From positions 1,136,001 to 1,200,000 of the forward strand of contig OZ034978.1 of assembly GCA_964030785.1 (NCBI GenBank): a DNA stretch of 64,000 nucleotides. The letters run 5' to 3'. Positions 28,723-40,128 of this stretch are shown here, piece after piece; within the stretch, counting starts at the first letter, position 1; the number at the start of each line of letters is the position of its first letter. The position numbers and the translations under genes are program-made. Under the pieces are notes generated by a model that made no database searches, was not told the DNA's origin, and was given only the letters and a program-made list of their open reading frames with translations. The DNA comes from Siderastrea siderea. Its lineage: Eukaryota > Cnidaria > Anthozoa > Scleractinia > Rhizangiidae.

Positions 28723-30040
28723 GTGGCTGTCTCCCTAAGATCCTCATAACCCAAATTGGTCACAAAATAGATTTCCTTCAAATCTTGTATGTGAATTGTA
28801 CTTTGTCTGGGTACTTTAAAAACACTTTTCGTTTGGGCTCTAAATGCTTTCTTCGACAGTTTACGAGGGGGGTCCCCTGGTGGACAAAAATGCACATTTT
28901 ATTGGTACAAAAATGCCAATTTTCAATAACTTTGGTAACTCCTCACAACACTTAAAATTTGATGCAGGACAAAATTCTACTGTTGGTTGATAAGTACAGC
29001 TCTTCCTTATCCTACAGTGTTACTGACATTTCCATGCAGTTGTTTTGAGTAGTTAAAACAGTTCCTTTTAACAACCCAGTTTAACAGCTTATAAAAAAGT
29101 AGGAAAAATGGGTAAACAAAAATACATGTTAACAAAAAGTGAGACCTCGTCTAGCAAATTCCTTGCAGTCATGGAAAGTTAAAGACTTGGTCTTAATTAT
29201 AATAAAATAAAATCGTGCGGCCAGACGGTTTAAAGAACGTGGCGCCGCTTTGAAACACCAGTATTCCTTAATTATGCAAATTACGAACCACAACCTATGC
29301 GTGGAATTTAAGAGCAACTGTGATGCGAGCAATGCTCCCTTACATCAGGAAAACACGAAAATAGTTTCAAACTACAGCAGGACACAAATGTAAACTGGTA
29401 ACATTTCGCATATAGCCTTAATTAAAATGTACAGCATTCAAATAGCTCATTAAATATGTTCAATTCACAAGATAAACAAGTTATGAAGTACATGCCACTC
29501 GATGATTGCTAATTGCGCTTTACAAAACAACCTTGATCTAGAACTATTAATCTGAGAATAAATCAATAAAAGCAAGTCATATTGCCTATGTCACAACCTG
29601 TGTTTTGCAAACTTATTTAGCGAACACTTAGTGCCTTGCAAAACAATGAAATCAACGAAGGGCATCTTGTTCTGTTTACATTTGCACCCATTGCCTCAAT
29701 TATTCTGTCATCTTCGATCAAATATAGATCCGTGCGTTTCAGAGATCATCTTAGAAGCGTCAAAACAGTTGGTTTTGGGAAAATTCTTTGTTCAAAAGCC
29801 TTCATTTAGACCAAGCTTTCCATGTATTCTTTCTCTGGTGTTAAATTTTTCCGGCAGTAGCCGCTGACCTGTAGCTAATGTCAACAAAAAGACCTGTTGC
29901 ACTCGCGTTTCTATTTGAATGTACGATCGCTCACCAATGAAGGGTGAATTCATTTGAAAATAAGGGCTGGAGCTCATGAGGGAAAATTAAAAATTCAAAT
30001 TTTTGCCCTTAATTTAGAGCTGTAAGCGCAAAAACACAGT
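28723..30040 (+). repeat. TTAA foldback, left inverted arm
   Basis: Inverted copy of about 32225-33548. It contains small open frames that reappear on the opposite strand of the right arm (for example MPCKTMKSTKGILFC at 29631 and 32640), which are a palindrome effect, not genes. Confidence 0.85.
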
Positions 30041-30467
30041 GTGTGACGTGGTTGCTTTTTTTTTTGTATTTTTAGCAAGGTGAAATAACGTGATAACTCG
30101 GACTTTGGGGGAGCATCTTAACATGTTTGAAAATAAACTTCTAGTTTCATCCAAGCTGTTAAACTCTGGAATCTGACCCTGGCGAAACGTCAGTATAGCA
30201 AAAATATTACTACTTGATAGAAATATCCTCCGTTGAATACATTCTGTTTGGTAAAACAGTTGTGGGAGCTTGGTCCATGACGACTTAATGGTTATGATCC
30301 AGTTTGCAGTATATAGCCCCCAGAACCACCTGATCGTGGGGTACTGCTCTACCAAATGTGAACCTACGATACCCCAAAACACGTCTTGCTTTTGAAATTT
30401 CGCCCCGACTTGGTTTACTGCACTTTCTCTAGATTAGCAGTATACCGCCAAACACAGTGAATCATTG

Positions 30468-31193
30468 TCACTCCCGGAGGGCATGTACTTAAACGCCGGA
30501 ACGCTGGAATGCCGTAATGCTAAAACCCCGAACGCCGGAATACTTAAACCCGGAACGCCGGAATTCTTAAACCCTGAACACCGGAATACTTAAACCCGAA
30601 ATGCCGGAATACCTCAACTCTAAATGACGATTTAATATACACAAGATCGCTGAAAAGACAAACAATTAGGGTTAAGCCACGCTACCGCATTATTAACGTT
30701 ACCTTCTGACTCCCGCCAAAACCATTCTCCTCACTATCCCCTCCCCAACCCCCTGCCTTACGTTTTCCCGCCAACCATAGTTATTATAATTTATTTGATT
30801 GCTGGGCTGTTTCGCCCTGGCATCGACATGGAGGACTCTACAGCAAGGTAAACGTATGTACCTGAAATTTTCTCTTTGACTTAAAGCGTTTAAAGTAACA
30901 TTTACAAAACGATAAACTGTTACTCCCTTCCTTTAGTCCCAGCCAAAGTCCAGAGAAAAAGAGGTAAGACACTGAATCTTAACTAGCCTGTGGGCAGGTT
31001 TTGGCGGGAGTCAGAAGGTAACGTTAATAATGTAGCGTGGCTTAACCTCAATTGTTCGTCTTTTCAGCGATCTTTTGTATATTAAATCGTCATTTAGAGT
31101 GGAAGTATTCTAGCGTTCCGGGTTTTAGTATTCGTTCCGGCGTTGCGGCGTTCTGGCGTTCCGGGTTTAAGTACATGCCCTTCCGGAGTTGAT
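30468..31193. mobile_element. Nested palindrome with gene-like loop
   Basis: The left arm (about 30468-30728) starts with ggagggcatgtacttaaa and contains about five 20-bp tandem copies of the type acgccggaatacttaaaccc. The right arm (about 30980-31193) is its inverted copy and ends tttaagtacatgcccttcc. Inner arm sequence gactcccgcc / ggcgggagtc also pairs. The loop holds two exon-like pieces. I could not define a target-site duplication. Confidence 0.75.
30828..30963 (+). pseudogene. Two exon-like pieces with splice signals in the palindrome loop
   Basis: ATG at 30828 opens MEDSTA and ends at 30847 in AG, followed by gtaaac. An 89-bp possible intron ends in ccttcctttag at 30936. A 27-nt second piece (30937-30963, SPSQSPEKK) ends in AGAG, followed by gtaaga. 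The phase is kept across the junction. It could be the captured start of a host gene or the first exons of a lost transposase gene. I do not recognise the protein. Confidence 0.45.
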
Positions 31194-32224
31194 CACAGAC
31201 TAGCCAGCTGGGTAGTATGAGAACCAGGCTTAATCAGTGGAAGTTACAAGTATCCTCAGATTTTTGCTAGGGATTGAATAGCGGGTGAGATACTCGAGCT
31301 CGCGCAAAAATTACTCTACTATAAGTTCTTTCTCTACTAGACTACACTTAATCTAACTGCACAGTAGACGCCCTTTACCTAGAACAGAAACTCGTTTCCT
31401 CTTGAATACTGTTTCCAGTCATTTACTACTGTCATTGCCGTAGGAATTTTTGATTTCCTTGAAACCCTACTTTATTTTAAATTAACCTTATAATAGGGGA
31501 GGGGGGGGGGAGGGGTGCACGGACTCTGCCTTTGGGGACTTGGAACTTTTCTATTATTTTTAATGTGTGAACAAGCACCGCCAAACTTTTATTGAAAAAA
31601 TTAGTTGGGAACAAATTAGTGTGGTAGGTCAATGTACAGTGAGATTCACGTTGCTAAGGCAATCAAACTTTGACAGGCGTGTTCACCTGAAATTGTTTGG
31701 TACATTACTGTTTTAACTGAAAACAAAAATGACTTTCTTACTGAAGGTGTCATGCTATTAGATAATTTTAGAGTTCTTTTATTATTTTTGTTCACTTTTT
31801 GGTCAATTGGGTGGCTTTCCGAAGTCTTAGGGAAATCACGAAATCCAATACGGTGGATCCAAGTGGAAATTATGACATAAATCTGACGTCGTGTGACGTC
31901 ATCAGTATCCCTTGCCGATCTCAAAGGAGACATTCTTGGACAAAATTCTTGGACATACTTTTCACCCTCTAAGTTTCATTTTTATTGCTTTATTGCTATC
32001 GGAGTTTGCTGGAGGCCTGCCCCACAACGGCTTCAGAAGACCAAAGAAGGCCCGGTATAGATAGGGTTAAGGTTGTCTCTTAACTGCAGCTGATTACTTT
32101 CTCAAAACTGAAGGAACCTTTCAAAGCCCCAGAAGTCGAAAACAGGAAGGTTATTTTCAAATCTATGAAGACGTGCCCAGCTGTACGAGTTATTTTACTT
32201 AGCCAAACCATGGTCTTCATTGTG
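31194..32224. other. Centre-right of the TTAA foldback, unassigned
   Basis: There is no gene here. A G-run near 31496-31516 (ggggagggggggggg type) is notable. Positions 32080-32224 show weak inverted similarity to 30040-30140, suggesting the arms were once longer. Confidence 0.4.
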
Positions 32225-33548
32225 GTTGTGTGCTTGCAGATTAAATTAAGGACAAAAATTTGTTTCTTCTCCCCATGAGCTCCAACCCTTTTTTTCAAAT
32301 AAATTCACTATTAATTCGTGAAGGATCATGAATTCAAATTTTAGATAGCTAAGAGCCAAAATGGACCAGTACCCGGTGTTGTTGTTGACATTAGTAACTG
32401 GTCAGCGGCTACTGCCAGAATAATATAACACGAGAGAACTAAATGCATGGCAAGCTTGTAGTAAATGAAGGTTGTTGAAGGAAGAATTTTCTCAAAAACC
32501 GACTGTTTGACGCTTCTAAGATGATCTCTGAAACGCACGGATCTATATATTTGATGGAAGATGACAGAAAATTGAGGTAACGGGTGCAAATGTAAACAGA
32601 ACAAGATGCCCTTCGTTGATTTCATTGTTTTGCAAGGCACTAAATGTTCGCTAAATAAGTTTGCAAAACACAGGCTGTGATACAGGCAATATGACTTGCT
32701 TTTATTGATTTATTCTCAGATTAATAGTTCTAGAACGAGGTTGTTTTGTAAAGCGCAATTAGCAATCATCGAGTGGCATGTACTTCATAACTTGCTTATC
32801 TTGTGAATTGAACATAGTTAATGAGCTATTTGAATGCTGTACATTTTAATTAAAGCTATATGCGAAATGTTACCAGTTTACATTTGTGTCCTGCTGTAGT
32901 TTGAAACTATTTTCGTGTTTTCCTGATGTAAGGGAGCATTGCTCGCATCACAGTTGCTCTTAAATTCCACGCATAGGTTGTGGTTCGTAATTTGCATAAT
33001 TTAGGAATACTGGTGTTTCAAAGCGGCGCCACGTTCTTTAAACCGTCTGGCCGCACGATTTTATTTTATTATAATTAAGACCAAGTCTTTAACTTTCCAT
33101 GACTACAAGGAATTTGCTAGACGAGGTCTCACTTTTTGTTAACATGTATTTTTGTTTACCCATTTTTCCTACTTTTTTAAAAGCTGTTAAATTGGGTTGT
33201 TAAAAGGAACTGTTTTAACTACTCAAAACAACTGCATGGAAATGTCAGTAACACTGTAGGATAAGGAAGAGCTGTACTTATCAACCAACAGTAGAATTTT
33301 GTCCTGCATCAAATTTTAAGTGTTGTGAGGAGTTACCAAAGTTATTGAAAATTGGCATTTTTGTACCAATAAAATGTGCATTTTTGTCCACCAGGGCACC
33401 GCCCTTGTAATCTGTCGAAGAAAGCATTTAGAGCCCAAACGAAAAGTGTTTTTAAAGTACCCAGACAAAGTACAATTCACATACAAGATTTGAAGGAAAT
33501 CTATTTTGTGACCAATTTGGGTTATGAGGATCTTAGGGAGACAGCCAC
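32225..33548 (-). repeat. TTAA foldback, right inverted arm
   Basis: Inverted copy of 28723 to about 30040. A hotspot of differences lies near 33393-33420 (ggcaccgcccttgtaa against the left arm's ttacgaggggggtccc). Confidence 0.85.
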
Positions 33549-34236
33549 TTAAAAGACAAAAGTTCATAAGACTCATGACCGCGTCAAGGGACGTTCTCAG
33601 TCCCAAAGCAACAGCACAATTTAACCTGAAGTTTTGGTCAGTAACACCACACAAGAAGAGCCAGTTAGTTAAACTATTCCAGAAGGAGCTAGTTTTTTGG
33701 CAGGACCAGAAAAAAAGAATTAAGCTTTCTGGTTCATCTTGGCAGAAACTTCATTTATCTGTGTTTTTTGTTTCAATTTTGCTCAAAAAACTGTTGGTTG
33801 CTAACCGCCTGTGCATGAATTTGAAGTGAAAAGTGATGAGTCTTGTGCACTTTGCATATTTAAAGGAGAAACTATAAAAGCGTTGCCATTGAATTGGTTG
33901 ATCTGGTGGAATAAAGCAGTGGTTGAGCCATTTGTCTTGACTCGTTTTTGGTATAATTGCCTTTCTTTGAATGAGTTTCTTATAGACAAGTCTGCTTGGC
34001 CCTTGTGCCTGGAAGAAAGACGTCGCAAAAGTTGGCTGGGTCTTCTTATTGTTCTTCCCTTGGGGTTGTAAGGAAGACTTCAACAGCTGTTTGAGGGCGG
34101 ATATCACGCCAAAAAATTCGAGAGCATTGACTTTGACCCTAAAAGTAGATTGAAAATCGGCATGTGGAAAAAAATCAGTCCTGTTAGCTTTCAAAAGATG
34201 TTTTACGAAAAAGATCCCCTTTTGGAACCACTTTAA
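33549..34236 (-). pseudogene. LINE ORF2 C-terminal region (middle piece)
   Basis: The minus-strand frame at 33751-34194 reads FRVKVNALEFFGVISAL, PSRLVYKKLIQRK and LITFHFKFMHRRLATNSFL. These match the sister LINE's LRVKPLTFFGMIAAI, PSRLVYKKLLSKR and LIVFNFKFLHRRLSTNSFL. A following piece (33549-33654) continues in another frame. This links the LINE parts on either side of both TTAA insertions. Confidence 0.82.
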
Positions 34237-35567
34237 AGTGCCTATGAACTAAAACTTTTTTCTCCTAAATATGATAGTTTATGCATCCCTCAGTCTAAAT
34301 ATGTAAGTTTTGCTGAGTAGAACCCTTTGCATGGGATATTTTTCCAGCCGCAAAGTTCGAATTTGGCAACCGAAATGTGTCTCCATTTTGGGCTCGGCCA
34401 AAACGATCGCATTACAAGGCTGTGACGTCACAAAACGCGCAGAAGACAAGAGTGTTATGGCTGACAAGAGGGTTTCCAGAAGAGAAATTACTTTGGAGTG
34501 ACTCGTGGGCCCAGGATTGTAAGTGTAAGGCAGGATTCGCACAATGAGAGCATGTGTGTGTCGTTTCTCAAAAGGAAACGAATTAAGGAGAGAAGCGCAC
34601 TCATTTGAACCGTGTTCGACTCGGTAAGAATTCGATTCGACCCGCATTACAGAACTGCTTCTAGGAAAAGCCGCAGCATTTGAATGTCTTGTTAATATAT
34701 GTAACTTCTGCCACTGCTGGATTAGTTCTAGTAGTAGCAATTATCGCAATTCAAGATTAAAGATCGAGATGAAGGTTTTCAATATTTGGTCCACAAAACT
34801 ATTGCTATTATGCATCTGTCCACTATTACCTAAAAGCATCCAAGATCTACAACGCATAACTGTGCTACAAAGTTTTTGCATTTCCGTGTTTTTGGAAACC
34901 ACAGCAATACGTTTCTCAAACTGGATGTTCACCATAGAGTTTGAAGGGATAAAAATGAACGGAACTGCCTCGACCAACGACGAGAGGAGACGTTTTAGTT
35001 AATCAGAGATAGCTATAGGAATATTTATAAATCCCTCTTGTACAACATGTTTCGTCAAATAAAAGGTAGCAGTTCAGCGCAGCATTGATAATTTTTATTG
35101 CAAGTTACTCTGCTTCCACTGCATTTGATTTATGTGGTCCTCTTTAAACATCACACATTTCAAGCAGATTTGTGCCTCTCTTCTCGTTGACCCTCCTCCT
35201 GTTATCTCAAGAGGACAATATAAAATGAAATTTCACATACCACACGTAACACCGTCTAATTGACCCTTCTTCAGCACAGTCTTGGTGATGTAGGTTTAAT
35301 TTGAATTTATGGCATAAGTTATTTAATCATTTTTATTGCTGAAGGACAATAAAAATATGTGACCTTCATTTTAATACCATAATTTATTTAATTTTGTGGC
35401 AGGCTTTGTATTGGAAATTCCTCACACACTGAATTGTCTCAGTCTCTTCTTGACTCATTCCCTGTCCCCAAGAAAGCTACCACACAAGCCACCTAATCAG
35501 CTAACAGAAAATGAGGTTTCAAAATGGGCCTTCTCGATCTCATTCTCCACCTTTAATTTGTTGCCCC

Positions 35568-35624
<57 letters not shown>

Positions 35625-37425
35625 TTTTTCCCGAAAATTAGCTGCATAGGCTACGCTTCCGCCCTATGCATGGTATTTAGGGACATAGCATATAAATGTC
35701 TTGTACTGCTTTAATAATAGTAATGATATATACACAGGATAGCCCCATCAGTGTAAAAACACTGGTAACAGAGGGGGTTCTGTTACTAAATAGGTGCCCA
35801 AGATAGTAAAATACATATCTTCAAACATTAATAGTGGCATGCATGGTTACGTAGCGGAAGCCTGATGCAAACACAAGAGTGTCAGGAGAATTCAAACGGT
35901 TTATGCGAGCTTGATCAAACACAGACATTTGTTACTGAAGAGCATAGCTCTTAACAACAAAAAAGGCTAATACATGCGTAATGTGTACAGTGTACTGGGA
36001 GGGTACTGTAATTTAAAGGGTTTATGGCTCCAAGGGAGCTGCCTTAACCTCTCCCCATCCCCACCCTTAAATAAAAATTTAACAAAAAAATAAAGAAACT
36101 ACACACACAAAGAGGGCAATTTCTACTTGAAATTTCTGCCATAAATTCATGGAATCGGAATGGGTGTATGTTTCAATGAAAATGGCACTTGAAAATGTAC
36201 TTCTGGAGCAAATTACATATGCATCTCAGTGTTGAGAGTGACCCAAGGGATTTATTGTCATATGAGACCAGTAGACAAAGGGAGCTCAGAGCAGTATAAC
36301 TGGACAGGTATGGTTAGGTTTACATGAGACCAGCATCATGAAAGTATAAGTGATCACATAAAGCCAGTAAGAACTCAGCACACTAGCTGTCACCTGCCAT
36401 AGCATGTTTCCACAAAATTGGTATGAACCAAAACCCCCAAGCAAATTGCTGAACAGAAGGACAAAAATCTCAGCTGGTCTATATTGTGTAGGCAATTACT
36501 CAAACCAGTTCATGTAGTCAGTAGCGATGGATTACTACAAAGACAAAGCTGAAGTCACACTAGTTTACGTTTGCACGCGTATCATACAATGTCCACCTTA
36601 ATTTATCACAGTCATCATCCTCATAGCAACTCCAGGTGCTATTTCAAGCAAATTCTTCAATGTATAAAATACTTCCTGCTAACTAATAAGTTTATATCAG
36701 TGTTTTCTCTGCAAAAGTCCTTATTCAAAAGAGCCCAACAACTGAGTCTATCTTTCTCTTGGCGCGAAAACCTATGAAAAGATGAACAAATTAAGTTACA
36801 AACAAGTACACCGTAAACTTGAGCATGTCTGGTATCGGTTTGAGTAAAATAATTGAAGTACATACAACGACGCTCTGAACAAAAGAAGTAAAGTCAAGGT
36901 TGCGTCAATCTCTCGTTATTAACACATAAAAGAACAGACCATTCAATTCTGGAAGCTTCTCCTTCAAGCCAGTCAAGCCAGTAGAGCTGAAAGTTAGTCA
37001 ATCCCATCAATTCAATTCGCCATCTTGCTTCGCGCAAGATTTTTGTTGTCATTGTTTAGGCTTTATCCACGGACGACAAACCCAAAAACTGCACATCGTC
37101 GAAATCGCTTCGTGCTGAATCTTAGGGTTTTCCTCAGTCGTCGGTAGCTTTCACTGTATATCAATATTAGCAAGGAAATTGTAAGTTTCATCGCTCAAAC
37201 ACTTGGCAAAGAACAAAGAGACAAACATCCTGCGCGATTTGTGACGTCATACGGCCCGCTTCTTCGGCCAACTCGTTTCTAGTCTTCGGAGACACGATTT
37301 TGGTTATTTTGGGTACCCAAAAAAACAGATTTTTGTTTCTTGCCATCCAATTTCTCTTGCCATTTCGGAATTAACACATAATGAACTACCAAAACTTGCC
37401 AAAAAATTTTTAGTTCATAGGCACT
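34237..37425. mobile_element. TTAA-flanked DNA element with short inverted ends and CRE-like motifs
   Basis: It is flanked by TTAA (34233-34236 and 37426-37429). The ends are inverted copies of agtgcctatgaactaaaa. About 180 bp in from each end lies an inverted copy of tgacgtcacaaa.cgcgcag, which contains TGACGTCA (34423-34430 and 37242-37249). The interior has no recognisable transposase; the largest frames are below 155 codons. It is probably a non-autonomous relative of a piggyBac or Kolobok transposon and interrupts LINE ORF2. Confidence 0.82.
35569..35624 (+). repeat. (AAT)n microsatellite, about 18 units
   Basis: Uninterrupted AAT repeats inside the TTAA element. Confidence 0.97.
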
Positions 37426-37429
37426 TTAA

Positions 37430-38670
37430 ATAAAAAACTGGTTTTTGGCCTATCCTGATGAGCAAGTTGTTTTGTTCCACAGAAATTGAGAATGAAAGTG
37501 TTCCTGAGAGGTCAGTGTATCTTCGTAGTTCAGTTCACACCAAATTTCTAAAATCTCCTTTAAAAAATCGTCTGAGATATTAAAGTAGCTGTCTAACTCT
37601 TTTCTTTTCAGATTGCACTGGAAAAAGAAATCACCACAGCAACGTTGGAGTTCCGCCTTGAACAACGCTTTCCATTTACCATGATTGTTTTGGTCCATGT
37701 ACTTATTAATCCAAATGGTTTTGAGCAACTTACTGAAGGATTCTATATATCTATCATTCTCAAACCACCCTCTGGATAGTCATTTATCATAGTATTACGT
37801 TATATTTTATCACCCTTCCCGCTCCACAAAAAGTCGTAAAAGAGTTCGTTAATTTCTTTGATAAACTGTTGACTGGTTGGCAGCGTGGTTAGGACAAAAA
37901 CCAGTTGTGACGCCATTAAACTTTTCAGAGCGGTAATTTTTCCTAAGAGGCTCAAATGTCGGAGTTCCCAACAACTGAGGGAATTTTTAATTTTTGCAAA
38001 CTTCAATTCGTAATTCGTTTTCAAAGTGATTGAGGGGTTTGTAGAGAACCAAATTCCTAAGGCCTTGACTTAACATTTTGGCCACTTGAAAGTTTTCTCT
38101 GGGAAAAGGACTTCATCTTTTTCTTTGTATGAGCCTATCCATAAGGCTTCAGTTTTTTTATTGTTGAGCTTAAGGTCGGACGCTTTGCCGAAGTGGTCGA
38201 GAGTTTTAAGTGCTGCTGAAAGCAAAGATCTCGATCCATTTAAGATCAGGGTAGTGTCGTCTGCATACTGCCTAATTTTTATCTCACTTTCTTTAACGGT
38301 GATTCCTTTAATTCGTGTGTTTTTCCTAATTGAGATGGCTAAGATCTCTGCACATAAGAGAAACAAATAAGGTGATAGGGGGCACCCTTGCCGCACACCT
38401 CTTTCGAGTCTGAAGAATTTACTACACCAACCGTTATTTATGACACAGCTTTCCGTGTTGGAATAGAACACTCTGAACCAGACGACAAGAGACGGACCGA
38501 AGCCATGAAAATGTAAAGATTTCTCTATGAAAGACCACTCCAACGTATCGAACGCTTTTTCAAAATCAACAAATAGAAGAAGGCCAGACATTTTATTATT
38601 GTAAGTGTGCTGAATTATGTTGTCAATTAATTTAATGTTTTCACCATGGATTTTAACGCCTCTAAGCATT
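37430..38670 (-). pseudogene. LINE ORF2 reverse-transcriptase region, damaged
   Basis: Minus-strand frames at 38070-38669, 37800-38024 and 37450-37728 are consecutive parts of ORF2. The first has LLLFVDFEKAFDTLEW, RGVRQGCPLSPYL and catalytic QYADDTT, so the active site survives. Frame changes lie near 38040 and 37760. The end breaks at 37430 next to the TTAA element and resumes at 34236. Confidence 0.88.
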
Positions 38671-38926
38671 CTGCTTTCGTTAGTTTTCCTTCACATAGAG
38701 ACTGTTGATCTGAGTCCAAATTCGTGGGGTTTTCATGTGGAAAGAAGAAATCTGGCTCTTGATAACCCCATTCAGCTAAATACATAGGAATGTTCTCTTT
38801 TACGCAGTGAACTTCTTGCAGCATAAAGATTGAAAACTTTTCAGCCTTGAGCCAATTGAACACCTCTCTCCTCTTTGTCTTGACCCCCAGACCCCTTACA
38901 TTAAGGGAGCATATTTGAAAAAGCAT
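38627..38926 (-). pseudogene. LINE ORF2 N-terminus with internal deletion
   Basis: This starts MLFQICSLNVRGLG, the beginning of an APE-type endonuclease, and keeps only about 60 residues of it (to EWGYQEPDFFF). It then jumps to CEGKLTKAECLEALKSM, which matches a point near the start of RT in the sister LINE (CEGSLNRKECLEALKSM). Nearly all of the endonuclease is deleted. A second deletion follows, joining KSM to a block starting RGVKIHGENIKLID. Confidence 0.85.
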
Positions 38927-38991
38927 ATGGCATTTAGGTAAGATGAACGTTTATTCGTTTGTCTCACGATGGAATCGCTTTGAGTTGTTGA

Positions 38992-39060
38992 TCGCGACGT
39001 TTCGACTGCAATACTGCTAGTCTTCATCAGGCGATGAGGTCAATTGTTTACATGTCGCTA
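38992..39060 (-). ncRNA. Hammerhead-like motif, left arm
   Basis: On the minus strand: CTGATGA, a GACT...AGTC stem, GAAA and CGTCGCG, with acatgtaaa upstream as the possible cleavage side. There is one extra A between CTGATGA and the stem. Stem III would be short with a G-U pair. Catalysis is not shown by sequence. Confidence 0.45.
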
Positions 39061-39445
39061 TTTGTAGCATGATGGTTCGCTGCTTTTGATGCATTTCGAT
39101 CCTCATTATTATTCCGACTATTAGATGTTGTTCCCTCACAGGTCCCCTTTGTGGTTTGGTCGGCTGTTGTGCTTTCTGATCGTAAGTATCCAAGCTTCTG
39201 GAATTTCGATTCCACTATCTCTGTTGATGTTATTAGGATGAAGTCTTATATGGATAGCCTCTTTGACCCTAACATCGATAGAGATAGTGGAATGGAAATT
39301 CCAGAAGCTTGGATACCTACGATCAGAAAGCACAACAGCCGACCAACCACAAAGCGGACCTGTGAGGGAATAACATCTAATAGTCGGAATAATAATGAGG
39401 ATCGAAATGCACCAATAGCAGCGAACCATCATGCTACAAATAGCG

Positions 39446-39515
39446 ACACGTAAACAATTGACCTCATCGCCTGATGAAGACTAGCAGTATTGCAGTCGAA
39501 ACGTCGCGATCAACA
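39446..39515 (+). ncRNA. Hammerhead-like motif, right arm
   Basis: On the plus strand: ctgatga near 39471, gact...agtc stem, gaaa, cgtcgcg, with acgtaaac upstream. Possible stem III is ACG/CGT and cleavage would follow UA. Stem I pairing is weak in this copy. Confidence 0.45.
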
Positions 39516-39616
39516 ACTCAAAGCGATTCCATCGTGAGACAAAGGACTAAACGTTCATTTTACCTATCTTACACCACGATGAACAATAAATACATCTTTA
39601 ATGACATATGGCATTT

Positions 39617-40128
39617 GTAAATTAACTACGGTTGCTTTGCGGGTGAAGGTGCTAAATTGTAAAAAAAAAAGAATCGATAACTCATTAACAGTAAGGTGTT
39701 GACAAAAGAAGTTGTTTTGGAGAAACAGGAACATAATGCTAATTAGATGTAAGAAAAATGTAACATAGACTGGAAGACGACAAAAACAAAAACATAAAAG
39801 AAACAGATAACAACATAGAGAAATACTTTCACGCTGATAAACAATAAAACAAAACATAAACATAGTTGCATATAACAAGCCCTTAACCCGGTAGTATTTA
39901 TAGGTGACTGAGTACATTCCAAACTGAAAGGATGTCTGCCGTCTTAGAAGATTTGAATTTTGCATATCAGGGGGCAATTTAGATGTTTATTAGGAATTTT
40001 AAAGGAGTTTTTCATAAATGTTAGGAGGGAACAGAAAAAGAGGAAGAGGAAGATATATTTTGGAAGTTTCTTAAATATTGTATGATAAATTTACAACGAT
40101 ACTGTGATTAGGAAAAATCTAATGACTC
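39617..40128 (-). other. LINE spacer between ORF1 and ORF2
   Basis: Non-coding between the ORF1 stop (about 40129) and the endonuclease start. A 137-codon frame here is hydrophobic low-complexity sequence with no motif, so I treat it as chance. Confidence 0.55.

Larger units (their letters stand above)
28723..33548. mobile_element. TTAA-flanked foldback element with arms of about 1.3 kb
   Basis: It is flanked by TTAA (28719-28722 and 33549-33552). The ends are inverted copies of gtggctgtctccctaagatc. The left arm runs to about 30040 and the right starts about 32225; they match over about 1.3 kb, with divergence rising toward the middle. The centre holds a second palindrome. TTAA target sites are used by piggyBac and Kolobok transposases. 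No transposase ORF is visible, so this is probably non-autonomous. The arms interrupt a LINE C-terminus. Confidence 0.85.
38936..39604. mobile_element. Foldback element, Penelope-like, with hammerhead-like motifs in both arms
   Basis: This 669-bp insertion is flanked by a 12-bp duplication, catatggcattt (38924-38935 and 39605-39616). The two halves are long inverted copies: outer ends match around cgtgagac and aacgttca, and inner parts around ccaagcttctgga. Each arm contains cctgatgaagactagcag followed by gcagtcgaaacgtcg, the CUGAUGA...GAAAC layout of hammerhead ribozymes, which Penelope-like elements often carry in terminal repeats. No RT is present, so it is non-autonomous. It sits just before LINE ORF2. 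Confidence 0.7.

Noticed and set aside
31496..31516. G-quadruplex
   Set aside because: It is essentially one long G-run with an A, not four separated runs, so an ordinary intramolecular quadruplex is not supported.
29631..32640. Matching ORFs on opposite strands (MPCKTMKSTKGILFC) as a duplicated gene
   Set aside because: They sit at mirrored places in the two inverted arms of the foldback, so they are one sequence seen twice, with no motif.
34279..34977. Two minus-strand ORFs (153 and 78 codons) in the TTAA element as a transposase
   Set aside because: No DDE-type or zinc motif is visible; they overlap the terminal region and look like chance frames.
39564..39977. A 137-codon minus-strand ORF, hydrophobic
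   Set aside because: It has no motif, is very Phe/Leu/Cys-rich, and lies in the ORF1-ORF2 spacer of a LINE and across an insertion junction.
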